DNA of 64,000 bases from Hyphomicrobiales bacterium (lineage in GTDB: Bacteria; Pseudomonadota; Alphaproteobacteria; Rhizobiales; Beijerinckiaceae): positions 1,981,001 to 2,045,000 of the forward strand of contig CAKNFJ010000001.1 of assembly GCA_930633495.1 (NCBI GenBank), read 5' to 3'. Each line of letters begins with the position of its first letter. Positions within the stretch are counted from its first letter, which is position 1. Shown one piece after another: positions 25,995-34,810 of this stretch. Below the pieces are notes generated by a model, which saw only the letters and a program-made list of their open reading frames with translations, had not been told where the DNA came from and searched no databases. Both the position numbers and the translations under genes were made by a program.

Positions 25995-26984
25995 ATGACC
26001 AACCTTGCTTCGACCGACGCTCCCGCCGCCGCCGTCCTCACCGAGACCGACGACAGCACCGCGCGCCTGCACCGCAACATCTTCATCGCCATCGCGGTGC
26101 TGCTGGCGATCGCTCCCTTCGTCGCCTACCCCGTCTTCGTGATGAAGGTTTTGTGCTTCGCGCTGTTCGCGCTCGCCTTCAATCTTCTCCTTGGATATGG
26201 CGGCCTGCTCTCCTTCGGCCATGCCGCCTATTTCGGCATGGCGAGCTATGTCTCGGCCTATACCGCCAAGCACTGGGGCCTGACGCCGGAGCTCGCGATC
26301 CTGCTCGGCACCGCCATCGCCGCCGTGCTCGGCACCGTCTTCGGCGCGCTCGCCATCCGCCGCCAGGGCATCTATTTCGCGATGATCACGCTGGCGCTCG
26401 CCCAGATGGTGTTCTTCTTCTCGCTGCAGACGCCGCGCTTCACCGGCGGCGAGGACGGCATCCAGGCGGTGCCGCGCGGCAAGTTCCTCGGCCTGATCAG
26501 CCTCGCCGACGACCGCGCCCTCTACTGGCTCGTCGCCGCCATCTTCCTGGGTGGGCTTCTGCTGATCTACCGCATCATCCACTCGCCCTTCGGCCAGGTC
26601 TGCAAGGCGATCCGCGACAACGAGCCCCGCGCCATCTCGCTCGGCTATCGTGCCAACCAGTACAAGCTCGCCGTCTTCGTGCTTTCGGCCACGCTGGCAG
26701 GCCTTGCCGGCGCGACCAAGGCGATCGTCTTCCAGCTCGCCTCGCTCACCGACGTCTACTGGTCGATGTCGGGTGAGGTCGTGCTGATGACGCTGGTCGG
26801 CGGGCTCGGCACCGTCTTCGGCCCGATCGCCGGGGCGCTGGTCATCGTCGCCATGCAGAACTACCTCGCCACCCTCGGCGCCTGGGTCACCGTCGTCCAG
26901 GGCGTGATCTTCGTGCTCTGCGTTCTGCTCTTCCGCGAAGGCATCGTCGGCGTCATTGCAAAGGCCATCAAGAAGCCGCTGTAA
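25995..26984 (+). CDS. livM: Branched-chain amino acid type ABC transporter permease LivM
   Basis: A 329-residue membrane permease with about eight to nine helices after a 35-residue polar N-terminus. LLLGYGGLLSFGHAAYFGM, GIYFAMITLALAQM and GGLGTVFGPIAGALVI are LivM signatures. It ends the operon; the next 170 bases contain only a palindromic repeat. Confidence 0.93.
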   Translation: MTNLASTDAPAAAVLTETDDSTARLHRNIFIAIAVLLAIAPFVAYPVFVMKVLCFALFALAFNLLLGYGGLLSFGHAAYFGMASYVSAYTAKHWGLTPELAILLGTAIAAVLGTVFGALAIRRQGIYFAMITLALAQMVFFFSLQTPRFTGGEDGIQAVPRGKFLGLISLADDRALYWLVAAIFLGGLLLIYRIIHSPFGQVCKAIRDNEPRAISLGYRANQYKLAVFVLSATLAGLAGATKAIVFQLASLTDVYWSMSGEVVLMTLVGGLGTVFGPIAGALVIVAMQNYLATLGAWVTVVQGVIFVLCVLLFREGIVGVIAKAIKKPL

Positions 26985-27030
26985 GCGGCTCGATTGGAAG
27001 CCCCTCTTTCGACGAGGCTAAACGCAGAAG

Positions 27031-27130
27031 CCGTCATTGCGAGCACAGCGCCGAAATCCGGAGAGATCGGGTGAGACATTTCACCCAGTCTCCCTGGATT
27101 GCTTCGTCGCTTCGCTTCTCGCAATGACGG
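27031..27130. repeat. 100-bp palindromic repeat with CCGTCATTGCGAG ends
   Basis: Perfect 13-bp inverted ends (CCGTCATTGCGAG at 27031-27043 and its complement at 27118-27130) enclose a shorter hairpin GGTGA/TCACC. It belongs to the widespread alphaproteobacterial repeat carrying CTGGATTGCTTCGTCGCTTC. It fills the gap between two convergent genes. Confidence 0.85.
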
Positions 27131-27152
27131 TTGTAGTCTGATCAGAACGGCC

Positions 27153-27683
27153 TCAGCGGATCAGCTTCGAGACGGGCCGGAATTGCGGATGCTCGGCGCT
27201 CCGCAGCCATTCGAACAGCACCATCTCCGTGGTGACGATCTCGGCGCCGTGGCTCGCCATGCGCTTCAAGGCGATCTCTCGGGACTCCGGCACGCGCGAG
27301 CCGATCGCATCGGCCGCGACGATCACCCGCCGGCGGTGCTCGAGCAGGCTCAACACCGTCTGGCCGACGCAGACATGCGCCTCGCAGCCGCAGATCACCA
27401 GTTCGCGATCGCCCGCAACCGCGTCGAGGAAGGCCGGCTCCCCGCAAGCGTCGAAGCTCATCTTGGTGACGACGGGCCCGGCGCCGGCCAGTTCCGGCAC
27501 CGTCGCGCCCAGGCCGCGCGGATTTTGCTCCGTCAGGATGGCGGGGATATCGAGCAGGCGCGCCGCCTCGACAAGCCGGCCCGCATTGAGCAGCACCGTG
27601 TCGCCGGCATGGATCGCCGGCATCAGCCGCGCCTGAAAGTCGATCACGACGAGCATCGCGCTCTTGGCAGTCAGCAGCGGCAT
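27153..27683 (-). CDS. Isochorismatase-family cysteine hydrolase
   Basis: A 176-residue single-domain hydrolase. The catalytic triad of the family is visible: Asp15 in VVIDFQ, Lys74 in VTKMSF and Cys105 in CGCEAHVCVGQT. Members include nicotinamidases, N-carbamoylsarcosine amidases and YcaC-like proteins of unknown substrate; this one is nearest the last type. It is a lone gene facing livM and diverging from the MFS gene. Confidence 0.88.
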   Translation of the reverse strand: MPLLTAKSAMLVVIDFQARLMPAIHAGDTVLLNAGRLVEAARLLDIPAILTEQNPRGLGATVPELAGAGPVVTKMSFDACGEPAFLDAVAGDRELVICGCEAHVCVGQTVLSLLEHRRRVIVAADAIGSRVPESREIALKRMASHGAEIVTTEMVLFEWLRSAEHPQFRPVSKLIR

Positions 27684-27918
27684 CGCAAACCTCCCCTTAT
27701 TGTTCTTTCCCGCTTGCCGTCATAGCGCGCTGCGGTTCGGTCCGCATCAAGCCGGACGGCGCTCCCGGGTCTCAGGGGCGAACCTGCGCGGGAGCAATGG
27801 GAGCGCGGATCCGCTCCGCCTTCGCCGCAGGGCGGCCCCAACACTCCGCCGCTGGCGCATGGCGCGAGCCGACATTAAGGTTCGCCATTCTCAAAACGCA
27901 GATGCGAATACGGATTCC

Positions 27919-29412
27919 ATGGACAAGCGGCTCGACACGCAGATCTCGGCCGCGCCGCTGGCGCCTGCGGATATCCGCTCGATCCTGATCGGCGTGATGC
28001 TGGCGATGTTCCTGGCGGCGCTCGACCAGACCATCGTCGCGACAGCGCTTCCGACCATCGGCCGCGACCTCAACGACGTGACGCATCTCTCCTGGATCGT
28101 GACGACCTACCTGCTGGCCTCGACGGCGGTCACCCCGCTCTACGGCAAGCTGGCCGATATCCACGGCCGACGCGTCACGCTTCTCGCCGGCATCATCGTC
28201 TTCCTGATCGGCTCGATCGCCTGCGCGCTGGCGCCGTCGCTCTGGCTACTGGTCGCCGCCCGCTTCACCCAGGGGCTCGGCGGCGGCGGATTGGTCGCCC
28301 TTGGGCAGACCATCGTCGGCGACATGGTGCCGCCCAAGGAGCGCGGCCGCTATCAGGTCTATTTCGCCACCGTCTTCCTGTCGTCCTCGCTGCTCGGCCC
28401 AGTGCTTGGCGGCGTGATGGCGGAGCGGCTGCACTGGTCGGTGATCTTCTGGATCAACCTGCCGCTCGGGCTCGTCGCCTACTGGATGACGAACGGGGCA
28501 CTGAAACGGTTGCCGCGCCACGAGCGTCCCCATCGGCTCGACGTGCTCGGCGCCGTGCTGATGACGCTGGCGACGGTGTCGCTGCTCCTCGCCCTGTCAT
28601 GGGGAGGAACCGCCTATCCCTGGCGCTCCCTGCCTATTCTGACGCTGTTCGGCGCCTCGCTGTCGCTCTGGGCGCTGTTCGCCTGGCGGCTGCGGGCGGC
28701 CTCCGAACCGCTGATCCCGCTGGATCTGCTCGGCAACCAGGTCGTGCGCCTGGGCACGTTTGCCGGCGGCTTCGGCATGGGCACCTTCATCGGCCTCACG
28801 ATCTATCTGCCGCTCTATTTCGAGACGGTGATGGGGATGAGCGCCACCCAGTCCGGGCTCGGCCTGCTGCCGCTCACCTGCGGCGCAGTAGTGGGCGCGA
28901 CCAGCTCCGGCCGGGCGATGTCGCAGCTCACCCACTACAAGCGCGTGCCGCTGGCCGGCCTCTTCGTCGCCCTCGCCGCCACGGCTGCGCTGGCGGTCTT
29001 CTCGGGGCAGCTGACGCTGCTGCCGATAAGCGCGCTCCTCGCCGTCGTCAGCATCGGCTTCGGCACGCTGCTGCCGGTCGCGACCGTCTCGGTCCAGAAC
29101 GCCGTCAATGCGCACCAGCTCGGCACCGCGACGGCGGTCGCCAATTTCTTCCGCCAGATCGGCGGAGCGCTGATCGTCGCTGCGTTCGGGGCGATCGTGC
29201 TCGGCGGTGTCGGCGGAGCCGCCACGCAGCTCTCGCCCGAGGCGCTCAAGCTCGGCACCGTCGATCGCGAGACGATGGTAACGCTGTTCCGCTACGTCTT
29301 CGGCGCAGCAAGCCTCGGCTTCGGCTGCGCGTTCGTCGCGCTTGCGCTGATGAAGCAATTGCCGCTGCGCGGCCGGGCGATCGAGACGGCCCAGGCGATC
29401 GGCGGCGAGTAG
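27919..29412 (+). CDS. MFS drug exporter, DHA2 (EmrB/QacA-like) family
   Basis: A 497-residue transporter with about 14 membrane helices. Diagnostic segments are LDQTIVATALPTIGRDL (motif of helix 1), TTYLLASTAVTPLYGKLADIHGRR (motif A) and RFTQGLGGGGL. It should export hydrophobic compounds by proton antiport, without an adjacent EmrA-like adaptor. Starts at 27919 (MDKRLDT) or 27859 (MARADIK) are both possible; the former is taken because hydrophobic sequence begins soon after. The 235 bases upstream contain no other gene. Confidence 0.88.
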   Translation: MDKRLDTQISAAPLAPADIRSILIGVMLAMFLAALDQTIVATALPTIGRDLNDVTHLSWIVTTYLLASTAVTPLYGKLADIHGRRVTLLAGIIVFLIGSIACALAPSLWLLVAARFTQGLGGGGLVALGQTIVGDMVPPKERGRYQVYFATVFLSSSLLGPVLGGVMAERLHWSVIFWINLPLGLVAYWMTNGALKRLPRHERPHRLDVLGAVLMTLATVSLLLALSWGGTAYPWRSLPILTLFGASLSLWALFAWRLRAASEPLIPLDLLGNQVVRLGTFAGGFGMGTFIGLTIYLPLYFETVMGMSATQSGLGLLPLTCGAVVGATSSGRAMSQLTHYKRVPLAGLFVALAATAALAVFSGQLTLLPISALLAVVSIGFGTLLPVATVSVQNAVNAHQLGTATAVANFFRQIGGALIVAAFGAIVLGGVGGAATQLSPEALKLGTVDRETMVTLFRYVFGAASLGFGCAFVALALMKQLPLRGRAIETAQAIGGE

Positions 29413-29500
29413 CGGAACCGCGAACCGCGACCGCGCGTTGCCTTGTGCCCATTATCCGAACGGGCCAGCATGCCAGCATCCGCAGCAGGAGATCCCCGTC

Positions 29501-30061
29501 ATGTCCGATCTCGTCGTCATCGTATATCCGACCGAGGCCCGCGCCGAGGAGATGCGCCAGAAGCTCATCGGCCTGCAGAAGGAATATCTGATCGAGATCG
29601 GCGACGCCGCCATCGCGGTCATGCAGGAGGGCGGCAAGGTGAAGCTGAACCAGCTGCTCAACACCACGGCGATGGGCGCGGTCTCCGGCTCGTTCTGGGG
29701 CCTGCTGATCGGCGCGATCTTCCTGATGCCGATCTTCGGGGCGGCGCTCGGGGCGGCCTCGGGCGCGCTCGGCGGCGCGCTGACCGATTACGGCGTCGAC
29801 GACAAGTTCATGAAGGATCTGTCGGGCAGCCTGCAGCCCGGTAACGCCGCGCTGTTCGTGCTGGTCAAGAAGGTGACCGGCGACAAGGTGCTCGAGGCGA
29901 TCCGCGGCAGCGGCGGCACGGTGCTCAAGACCTCGCTCGACCATACGCAGGAGCAGAAGCTGCGCGATGCGCTGGCTGACGCCCATGGTGCGGCGCCCGC
30001 GCCCCACGCACCGCCGGAGCCCTATCCGCAGGGCACAGGAGCGCCCTCGCCAGTGGGCTGA
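29501..30061 (+). CDS. DUF1269 domain membrane protein
   Basis: A 186-residue protein of the DUF1269 family. It begins MSDLVVIVYPTEARAEEM, has a glycine-rich hydrophobic segment (about residues 60-97, FWGLLIGAIFLMPIFGAALGAASGA in two stretches), then LSGSLQPGNAALFVLV, and a proline-rich tail. Function is unknown; members resemble stress-associated membrane proteins. The ATG at 29501 has AGGAG at a good distance, so the earlier in-frame start at 29438 is rejected. Confidence 0.85.
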   Translation: MSDLVVIVYPTEARAEEMRQKLIGLQKEYLIEIGDAAIAVMQEGGKVKLNQLLNTTAMGAVSGSFWGLLIGAIFLMPIFGAALGAASGALGGALTDYGVDDKFMKDLSGSLQPGNAALFVLVKKVTGDKVLEAIRGSGGTVLKTSLDHTQEQKLRDALADAHGAAPAPHAPPEPYPQGTGAPSPVG

Positions 30062-30074
30062 GGCGTCCCTGCCT

Positions 30075-30173
30075 CGTCATTCTCGGGCGAAGCAAAGCTT
30101 CGACCCGAGAATCTCCTTCCGGAAGATGCGCCTTTTTCTGCATGGGATGCTCGGGTCAAGCCCTAGCATGACG
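30075..30173. repeat. Palindromic repeat unit (CGTCAT...ATGACG)
   Basis: A 99-bp unit with the hairpins ATTCTCGGGC/GACCCGAGAAT (30079-30112) and ATGCTCGGG/CCCTAGCAT (30147-30170, one mismatch). It lies between the convergent DUF1269 and dapD genes and is the clearest full copy of the family. Confidence 0.8.
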
Positions 30174-30189
30174 CTTCGTGGCTAGGGCG

Positions 30190-31032
<843 letters not shown>

Positions 31033-31089
31033 CGGACAGCTCCAGCGCTTAAATGGTCGCGGGAGCGATGGCGGATGCAGGCGCCTGCG

Positions 31090-31851
31090 TCAAGCCGCAG
31101 AGCGCCGGCGGAGCAGATAGGTGTCCATGATCCAACCATGGCGGGTGCGGGCCTCGGCCCGGACCTGCGCGATCTCGGCCGCGAGTTCGGCAAGCGGCCC
31201 GGCGCGCAGGATCTCGTCGGGCGTGCCGAGATAGGCGCCCCAATAGATATCCAGCCGATCCGGATCGAGCTTGGCAAAGGCCTGCTCGCCGTCGAGCATG
31301 ACGACGACGCTGTCCTGATCGGCCGGGAAGCCCGCCGCCAGCCGGCGCCCGGTGGTGATCAGGATCGGTGCGCCGATCGTGTTGAGCGGGATGCGGTGGC
31401 GGGCGGCCAGCACCTGGACGCTGCTGATGCCGGGATAGACCTGCCAGTCGATGGCGAGCCCGGAGGCGGCGACGCGCTCCATGATGCGCAGCGTCGAGTC
31501 GTAGAGCGCGGGATCGCCCCAGACCAGCAGCGCGCCGGTCCGGCCCTCGGCCAGCTCCGCTTCGAAGAGCGCGCGGTAGCGTGTGGCGATGCGCTCATGC
31601 CAGTCGTCGACCACGCCGTGATAGTCGCTGCCGGCCTCGGCGCGGCGCGGGATGTCGACGGGAACGCTGCGGTAGCCCGGCGCTCTGATGAAGCGCGCGC
31701 AGATGGCTTCACGCAGTGCGCGTAACGCTGCCTTCTCCTCCCCTTTGTCGGGGATGAACAGGACATCGGCACGGTTCAGCGCCTCGATCGCCTCGATCGT
31801 CATGTGGTCGGGATTGCCGGCCCCGATGCCGATGATGAGGATATTGCGCAT
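31090..31851 (-). CDS. cobF: Precorrin-6A synthase (deacetylating) CobF
   Basis: Methylates C-1 of precorrin-5 and releases acetate to give precorrin-6A in the aerobic pathway. The 253-residue protein starts MRNILIIGIGAGNPDHMT and contains VWGDPALYDSTLRI and YPGISSVQVLAARH, the CobF-specific methylase segments. The frame runs on to 31950, but that stretch is the dispersed 50-bp repeat and must not be included. It lies 12 kb from the main cob run, without a visible riboswitch. Confidence 0.94.
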   Translation of the reverse strand: MRNILIIGIGAGNPDHMTIEAIEALNRADVLFIPDKGEEKAALRALREAICARFIRAPGYRSVPVDIPRRAEAGSDYHGVVDDWHERIATRYRALFEAELAEGRTGALLVWGDPALYDSTLRIMERVAASGLAIDWQVYPGISSVQVLAARHRIPLNTIGAPILITTGRRLAAGFPADQDSVVVMLDGEQAFAKLDPDRLDIYWGAYLGTPDEILRAGPLAELAAEIAQVRAEARTRHGWIMDTYLLRRRSAA

Positions 31852-31890
31852 GCCGCTCCGAAGGTTCGCAGCGGCTTGGAGCCATTCCGC

Positions 31891-31940
31891 CGCATTTTCT
31901 TCACGCGAACCGGAGTCCACTTCGCTCGAAAATGCTCTAG
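31891..31940. repeat. 50-bp dispersed repeat, copy 2
   Basis: Matches 19891-19940 at 48 of 50 positions, in the same orientation. It lies just upstream of cobF on the cobF coding strand, and its translation extends the cobF frame falsely. Confidence 0.85.
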
Positions 31941-31965
31941 CACGGCCCATCGGCGGAATGCGAGA

Positions 31966-32283
31966 TCAGGCCCGGCCGAGCACGGCCATGCGCGCGAGAT
32001 CGCCCTGCGAGGCCGGCGTCGCGCTCAGCGCCAGCGCCTCCTGAAGCGCCGCCAGATCCGCCGCGAGGCGCGGCCGCCAGCCGCAAGGGCATGGCTGATC
32101 ACCGCAATGAGCATCCGCCACCTCTCTATAGACCGAGCCGACCGCCTGCGCCGCCAACTCGATCAGGGTGAGAGGCGGCAGCCGAGTATCGTGGAGCGCT
32201 GCGCAAAAAGCCGTCAGCACCGCCTGCCGGATCTCGGCGCGGGCGGTCTCCAGCGATTCGGTGCTCCCCTGATCAGGCTGCAC
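31966..32283 (-). CDS. Small hypothetical protein with C-x4-C-x-C motif
   Basis: I do not recognise this 105-residue protein. It is helical and alanine rich with one distinctive stretch, HCGDQPCPCGWRP (about residues 58-70), which could bind a metal or form disulfides. It has no signal peptide or membrane helix. It overlaps the preceding minus-strand hypothetical gene by 11 bases, implying co-translation, and ends about 115 bases before cobF, so it may be co-transcribed with it. Confidence 0.65.
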   Translation of the reverse strand: MQPDQGSTESLETARAEIRQAVLTAFCAALHDTRLPPLTLIELAAQAVGSVYREVADAHCGDQPCPCGWRPRLAADLAALQEALALSATPASQGDLARMAVLGRA

Positions 32284-32557
32284 GTTCGATGCCCTTCATG
32301 GCGGCACGGAGGCGGCGCTGCGGCCCCTGCAAGGGCTTCGGCCCCTGTTCGGGCAGCGTGACCGCCAGCAGCTCCACGAGACGCTGCATGCGCGGCGGCA
32401 AAGCCGCATCGGCGGCGAGGTCGCCCGGCCCCTTGGCGAGCGCGAGCGCGCGGCGCAGCTCCGGGCGGCTCGCGCCGGTGCGGACGATCTCGCGAATGAT
32501 GATTTCGTCGATCCGGCCGATCGCGGCCGCGACATCGACCTCGGTGACCCCACCCAT
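32273..32557 (-). CDS. Small hypothetical protein
   Basis: A 94-residue protein, not recognised. The ATG at 32557 (MGGVTEVDVAAAIGRIDEI) is preferred over the frame's start at 32659, because GGAG lies 12 bases upstream and the longer form would read through AT-rich promoter-like DNA. It looks fully helical, ends with a basic tail (RRLRAAMKGIERAA) and overlaps the next gene by 11 bases. Confidence 0.65.
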   Translation of the reverse strand: MGGVTEVDVAAAIGRIDEIIIREIVRTGASRPELRRALALAKGPGDLAADAALPPRMQRLVELLAVTLPEQGPKPLQGPQRRLRAAMKGIERAA

Positions 32558-32631
32558 CCCGGTTTCTCCGTCGGTTGATTCACTGATCGACGGGAGAGAT
32601 AGGCAGGACCGAGATTCGATGCAAGCCTTTG

Positions 32632-32659
32632 TTATTAATACATAAATATAACTATTCAA
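32632..32659 (-). promoter_or_regulatory. AT-rich candidate promoter for the small hypothetical pair
   Basis: A markedly AT-rich stretch holds TTGAAT (32654-32659) and TAATAA (32632-32637) on the minus strand, 16 bases apart. It lies about 75 bases before the first small gene. The -10 match is imperfect. Confidence 0.35.
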
Positions 32660-32747
32660 AGGTAACGTGCCACTCTCGCCCGCAAGCGTGACCGCATCAT
32701 GACGCCGTCCGCCCCGAGGTCGCGAGCGATTTTCAGGCGCTTCGCGA

Positions 32748-33734
32748 TCAGGCGCTCTGTGCGATGGCTTCGATCCTTGCCATGCCGCCGAGCTGGGGGG
32801 CGAAGCTCGCCCAGACCTTGCGGGCGCCCTCCTGCCAGCCGGCGCGATCCTCGGCCGGCACGGTCCTGCCGCCTTCGGAAGCGGCCTTGGCCATCGAGGC
32901 CGCTTCGTCGGCGAGCATCAGCTCATCGAAATAGGCGGTTCCCTCGGCTATGGCAGCGGACAACGCCTCCCGGTCTGCCGGTGTCAGGGCCTTCCAGAAC
33001 GGCGCCGCGAACATCACCACGCCAGTCGCCCAGATGTGGCCGGTCTCGATCAGGACCGGCACGACTTCATGCAGGCGGAAGCCGACATAGGCGGATTTGG
33101 TCAGGTCCATGCAGTCGACCACGCCGGTCTTCAGCGCGTTGTAGGTCTCGGGAATCGGGATCGGCGTCGGATAGGCGCCGAAGCCGGACCAGAGGGCCGT
33201 ATGGAGAGGACTCTGGATGACGCGGATGCGCTTGCCCTTGACGGATGCCGGCGTCGTCAGCGGCCCCTTGGCCAGCAAATGGCGGGCGCCGTAATTGATG
33301 AAGCCCGGCACGACGAAGCCCTGCGCCTCGTAGCGTACCTTGAGCTCGCTCCCGAGCGGGCCGGCCAGAACCCGGGCCAGATGGTCGCGGTCGCGGAAGA
33401 GGAAGGGCAGATCGAGGATCTGCCCTTCCGGAACCCAGCCGGACAGCGACGAGACCGTCGAGAGCGCTGCCTGGATCGAGCCGAGGCGCAAGCCTTCGGC
33501 GACCTCCTTCTCGCCGCCGAGCGCGGCATTGGGCACGATGCGCAGATCGAAACGCCCCGGCGCCGTGCGCGCCAGAATCTCGGCGACGCGCCGCCAGATC
33601 TTGGTCTCAGGCTTGTCCTCGCCAAGCAGCGAGGCAACGGTGACCGGCCGGCCGGCTGCCCCCGCAAGGCCCGCTCGCAGAAGCGCAGGCGCGGCGATGA
33701 TACCTGCGGCGAAGCGACGGCGTGTCGTCAGCAT
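32748..33734 (-). CDS. TRAP transporter substrate-binding protein (DctP family), orphan
   Basis: A 328-residue extracytoplasmic binding protein. The N-terminus (MLTTRRRFAAGIIAAPALLRAGLAGAA) is a twin-arginine-type signal. The body shows the DctP pattern: LRIVPNAALGGEKEVAEGLRLG, LPFLFRDRDHL, GKRIRVIQSPLH and ALKTGVVDCMD. No DctQ or DctM gene is next to it; a complete TRAP set exists at 55-58 kb. It diverges from the epimerase-like gene. Ligand unknown, likely an organic acid. Confidence 0.9.
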   Translation of the reverse strand: MLTTRRRFAAGIIAAPALLRAGLAGAAGRPVTVASLLGEDKPETKIWRRVAEILARTAPGRFDLRIVPNAALGGEKEVAEGLRLGSIQAALSTVSSLSGWVPEGQILDLPFLFRDRDHLARVLAGPLGSELKVRYEAQGFVVPGFINYGARHLLAKGPLTTPASVKGKRIRVIQSPLHTALWSGFGAYPTPIPIPETYNALKTGVVDCMDLTKSAYVGFRLHEVVPVLIETGHIWATGVVMFAAPFWKALTPADREALSAAIAEGTAYFDELMLADEAASMAKAASEGGRTVPAEDRAGWQEGARKVWASFAPQLGGMARIEAIAQSA

Positions 33735-33890
33735 GGTCGAACTCGAACCTCCCTCGGGCAGATCGCCTGACACGGATATCGACGACAACCCTTCTGCGGG
33801 CAAGGCCGCTGCGCGGCCGATCCCGCCGATCCGCGTTTCACCCGGGCGGACAAATCCTCTATCCAGGGTCGACAGCCTGCGGAGACGACG

Positions 33891-34793
33891 ATGACGGACA
33901 CCCATGAGATTGCCTCCGGCCGGCTGCGGGCGACGATCCGGGCGCAGGGCGGCGAGATGATCGCGCTGTCCGACGCCAACGGGCCGCTGCTCTGGCATGG
34001 CGGGCCGGAATGGCCCCGCCATACGCCCGTGCTCTTCCCGATCGTCGGGCGGCTGACCGACGATACGCTGATCCACGATGGCCGGCCCTATCGCCTCACG
34101 CAGCACGGCTTCGCCCGCGACAGCCTGTTCCAATGGGTCGAGCGGGGGACGAATCGTGCCGTGCTCGCATTGCGGGAGAGCGCGGAGACGCTGGCGCGCT
34201 ATCCGTTCCGCTTCGTGCTGCAGATGATCTACGAACTTGCCGACGACGCGGTTTCGGTGACGACACGGGTGACAAACCCGGCCGAGACGGTGCTGATCTG
34301 CGGCGTCGGCGCCCATCCGGCCTTCCTCTGGCCCTTGGCGGAAGGCGCCGCGAAGGAAGCCCATCGGCTCCGCTTTCTCCAGGCCGAGCCCGGGCCGGGC
34401 CTCGGCGTGGCCGGCGGCCTGCTCGGGCCGGCGATCCCGCTGCCCTTCGTCGGCACCGAGCTGCCGCTCGCGGAGGCGCTGTTCGCCAACGACGCGGTCG
34501 TGATCCCGGACGTGGCCAACCACGCGGTGCGGTTTGCGGCGCTCGACGCGGCCGGGCGCGAAATCCGCGCCCTCACCGTGAGCTGGGAGGGCTACAAGGA
34601 TCTCGGCATCTGGTCGAAGCCGACCGGCGCGCCCTTCCTCTGCATCGAGCCCTGGTTCAGCATGGCAAGCCCGGTGGGATGGCAGGGCGAATTCGCGCAG
34701 AAGCCCGGCATTCTCAAGCTGGCGCCGGGCGAGAGCCGCGATTTCGTCTGGCGCGCCACGCCGCATTTCATCCCGACGGCCGCGTCGGCGTGA
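33891..34793 (+). CDS. Aldose 1-epimerase family protein
   Basis: A 300-residue galactose mutarotase-like protein. PVLFPIVGRLTDD, LTQHGFARDSLFQW and CGVGAHPAFLWPL contain the family's histidines, and PFLCIEPWFSM the C-terminal acidic residue. The subgroup is close to LacX/YeaD-type proteins acting on unknown phosphorylated or free sugars. It is a lone gene converging with the D-aminopeptidase gene. Confidence 0.88.
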   Translation: MTDTHEIASGRLRATIRAQGGEMIALSDANGPLLWHGGPEWPRHTPVLFPIVGRLTDDTLIHDGRPYRLTQHGFARDSLFQWVERGTNRAVLALRESAETLARYPFRFVLQMIYELADDAVSVTTRVTNPAETVLICGVGAHPAFLWPLAEGAAKEAHRLRFLQAEPGPGLGVAGGLLGPAIPLPFVGTELPLAEALFANDAVVIPDVANHAVRFAALDAAGREIRALTVSWEGYKDLGIWSKPTGAPFLCIEPWFSMASPVGWQGEFAQKPGILKLAPGESRDFVWRATPHFIPTAASA

Positions 34794-34810
34794 GCCACCG
34801 CAGGGCGGCG

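Noticed and set aside
27684..27918. Small gene or RNA in the gap before the MFS gene
   Set aside because: No frame with a plausible start, ribosome binding site and protein-like composition, and no clear RNA fold was recognised by eye.
31852..31950. N-terminal extension of cobF
   Set aside because: The extra residues are the translation of a dispersed repeat also found at 19891; CobF family sequence begins at 31851.
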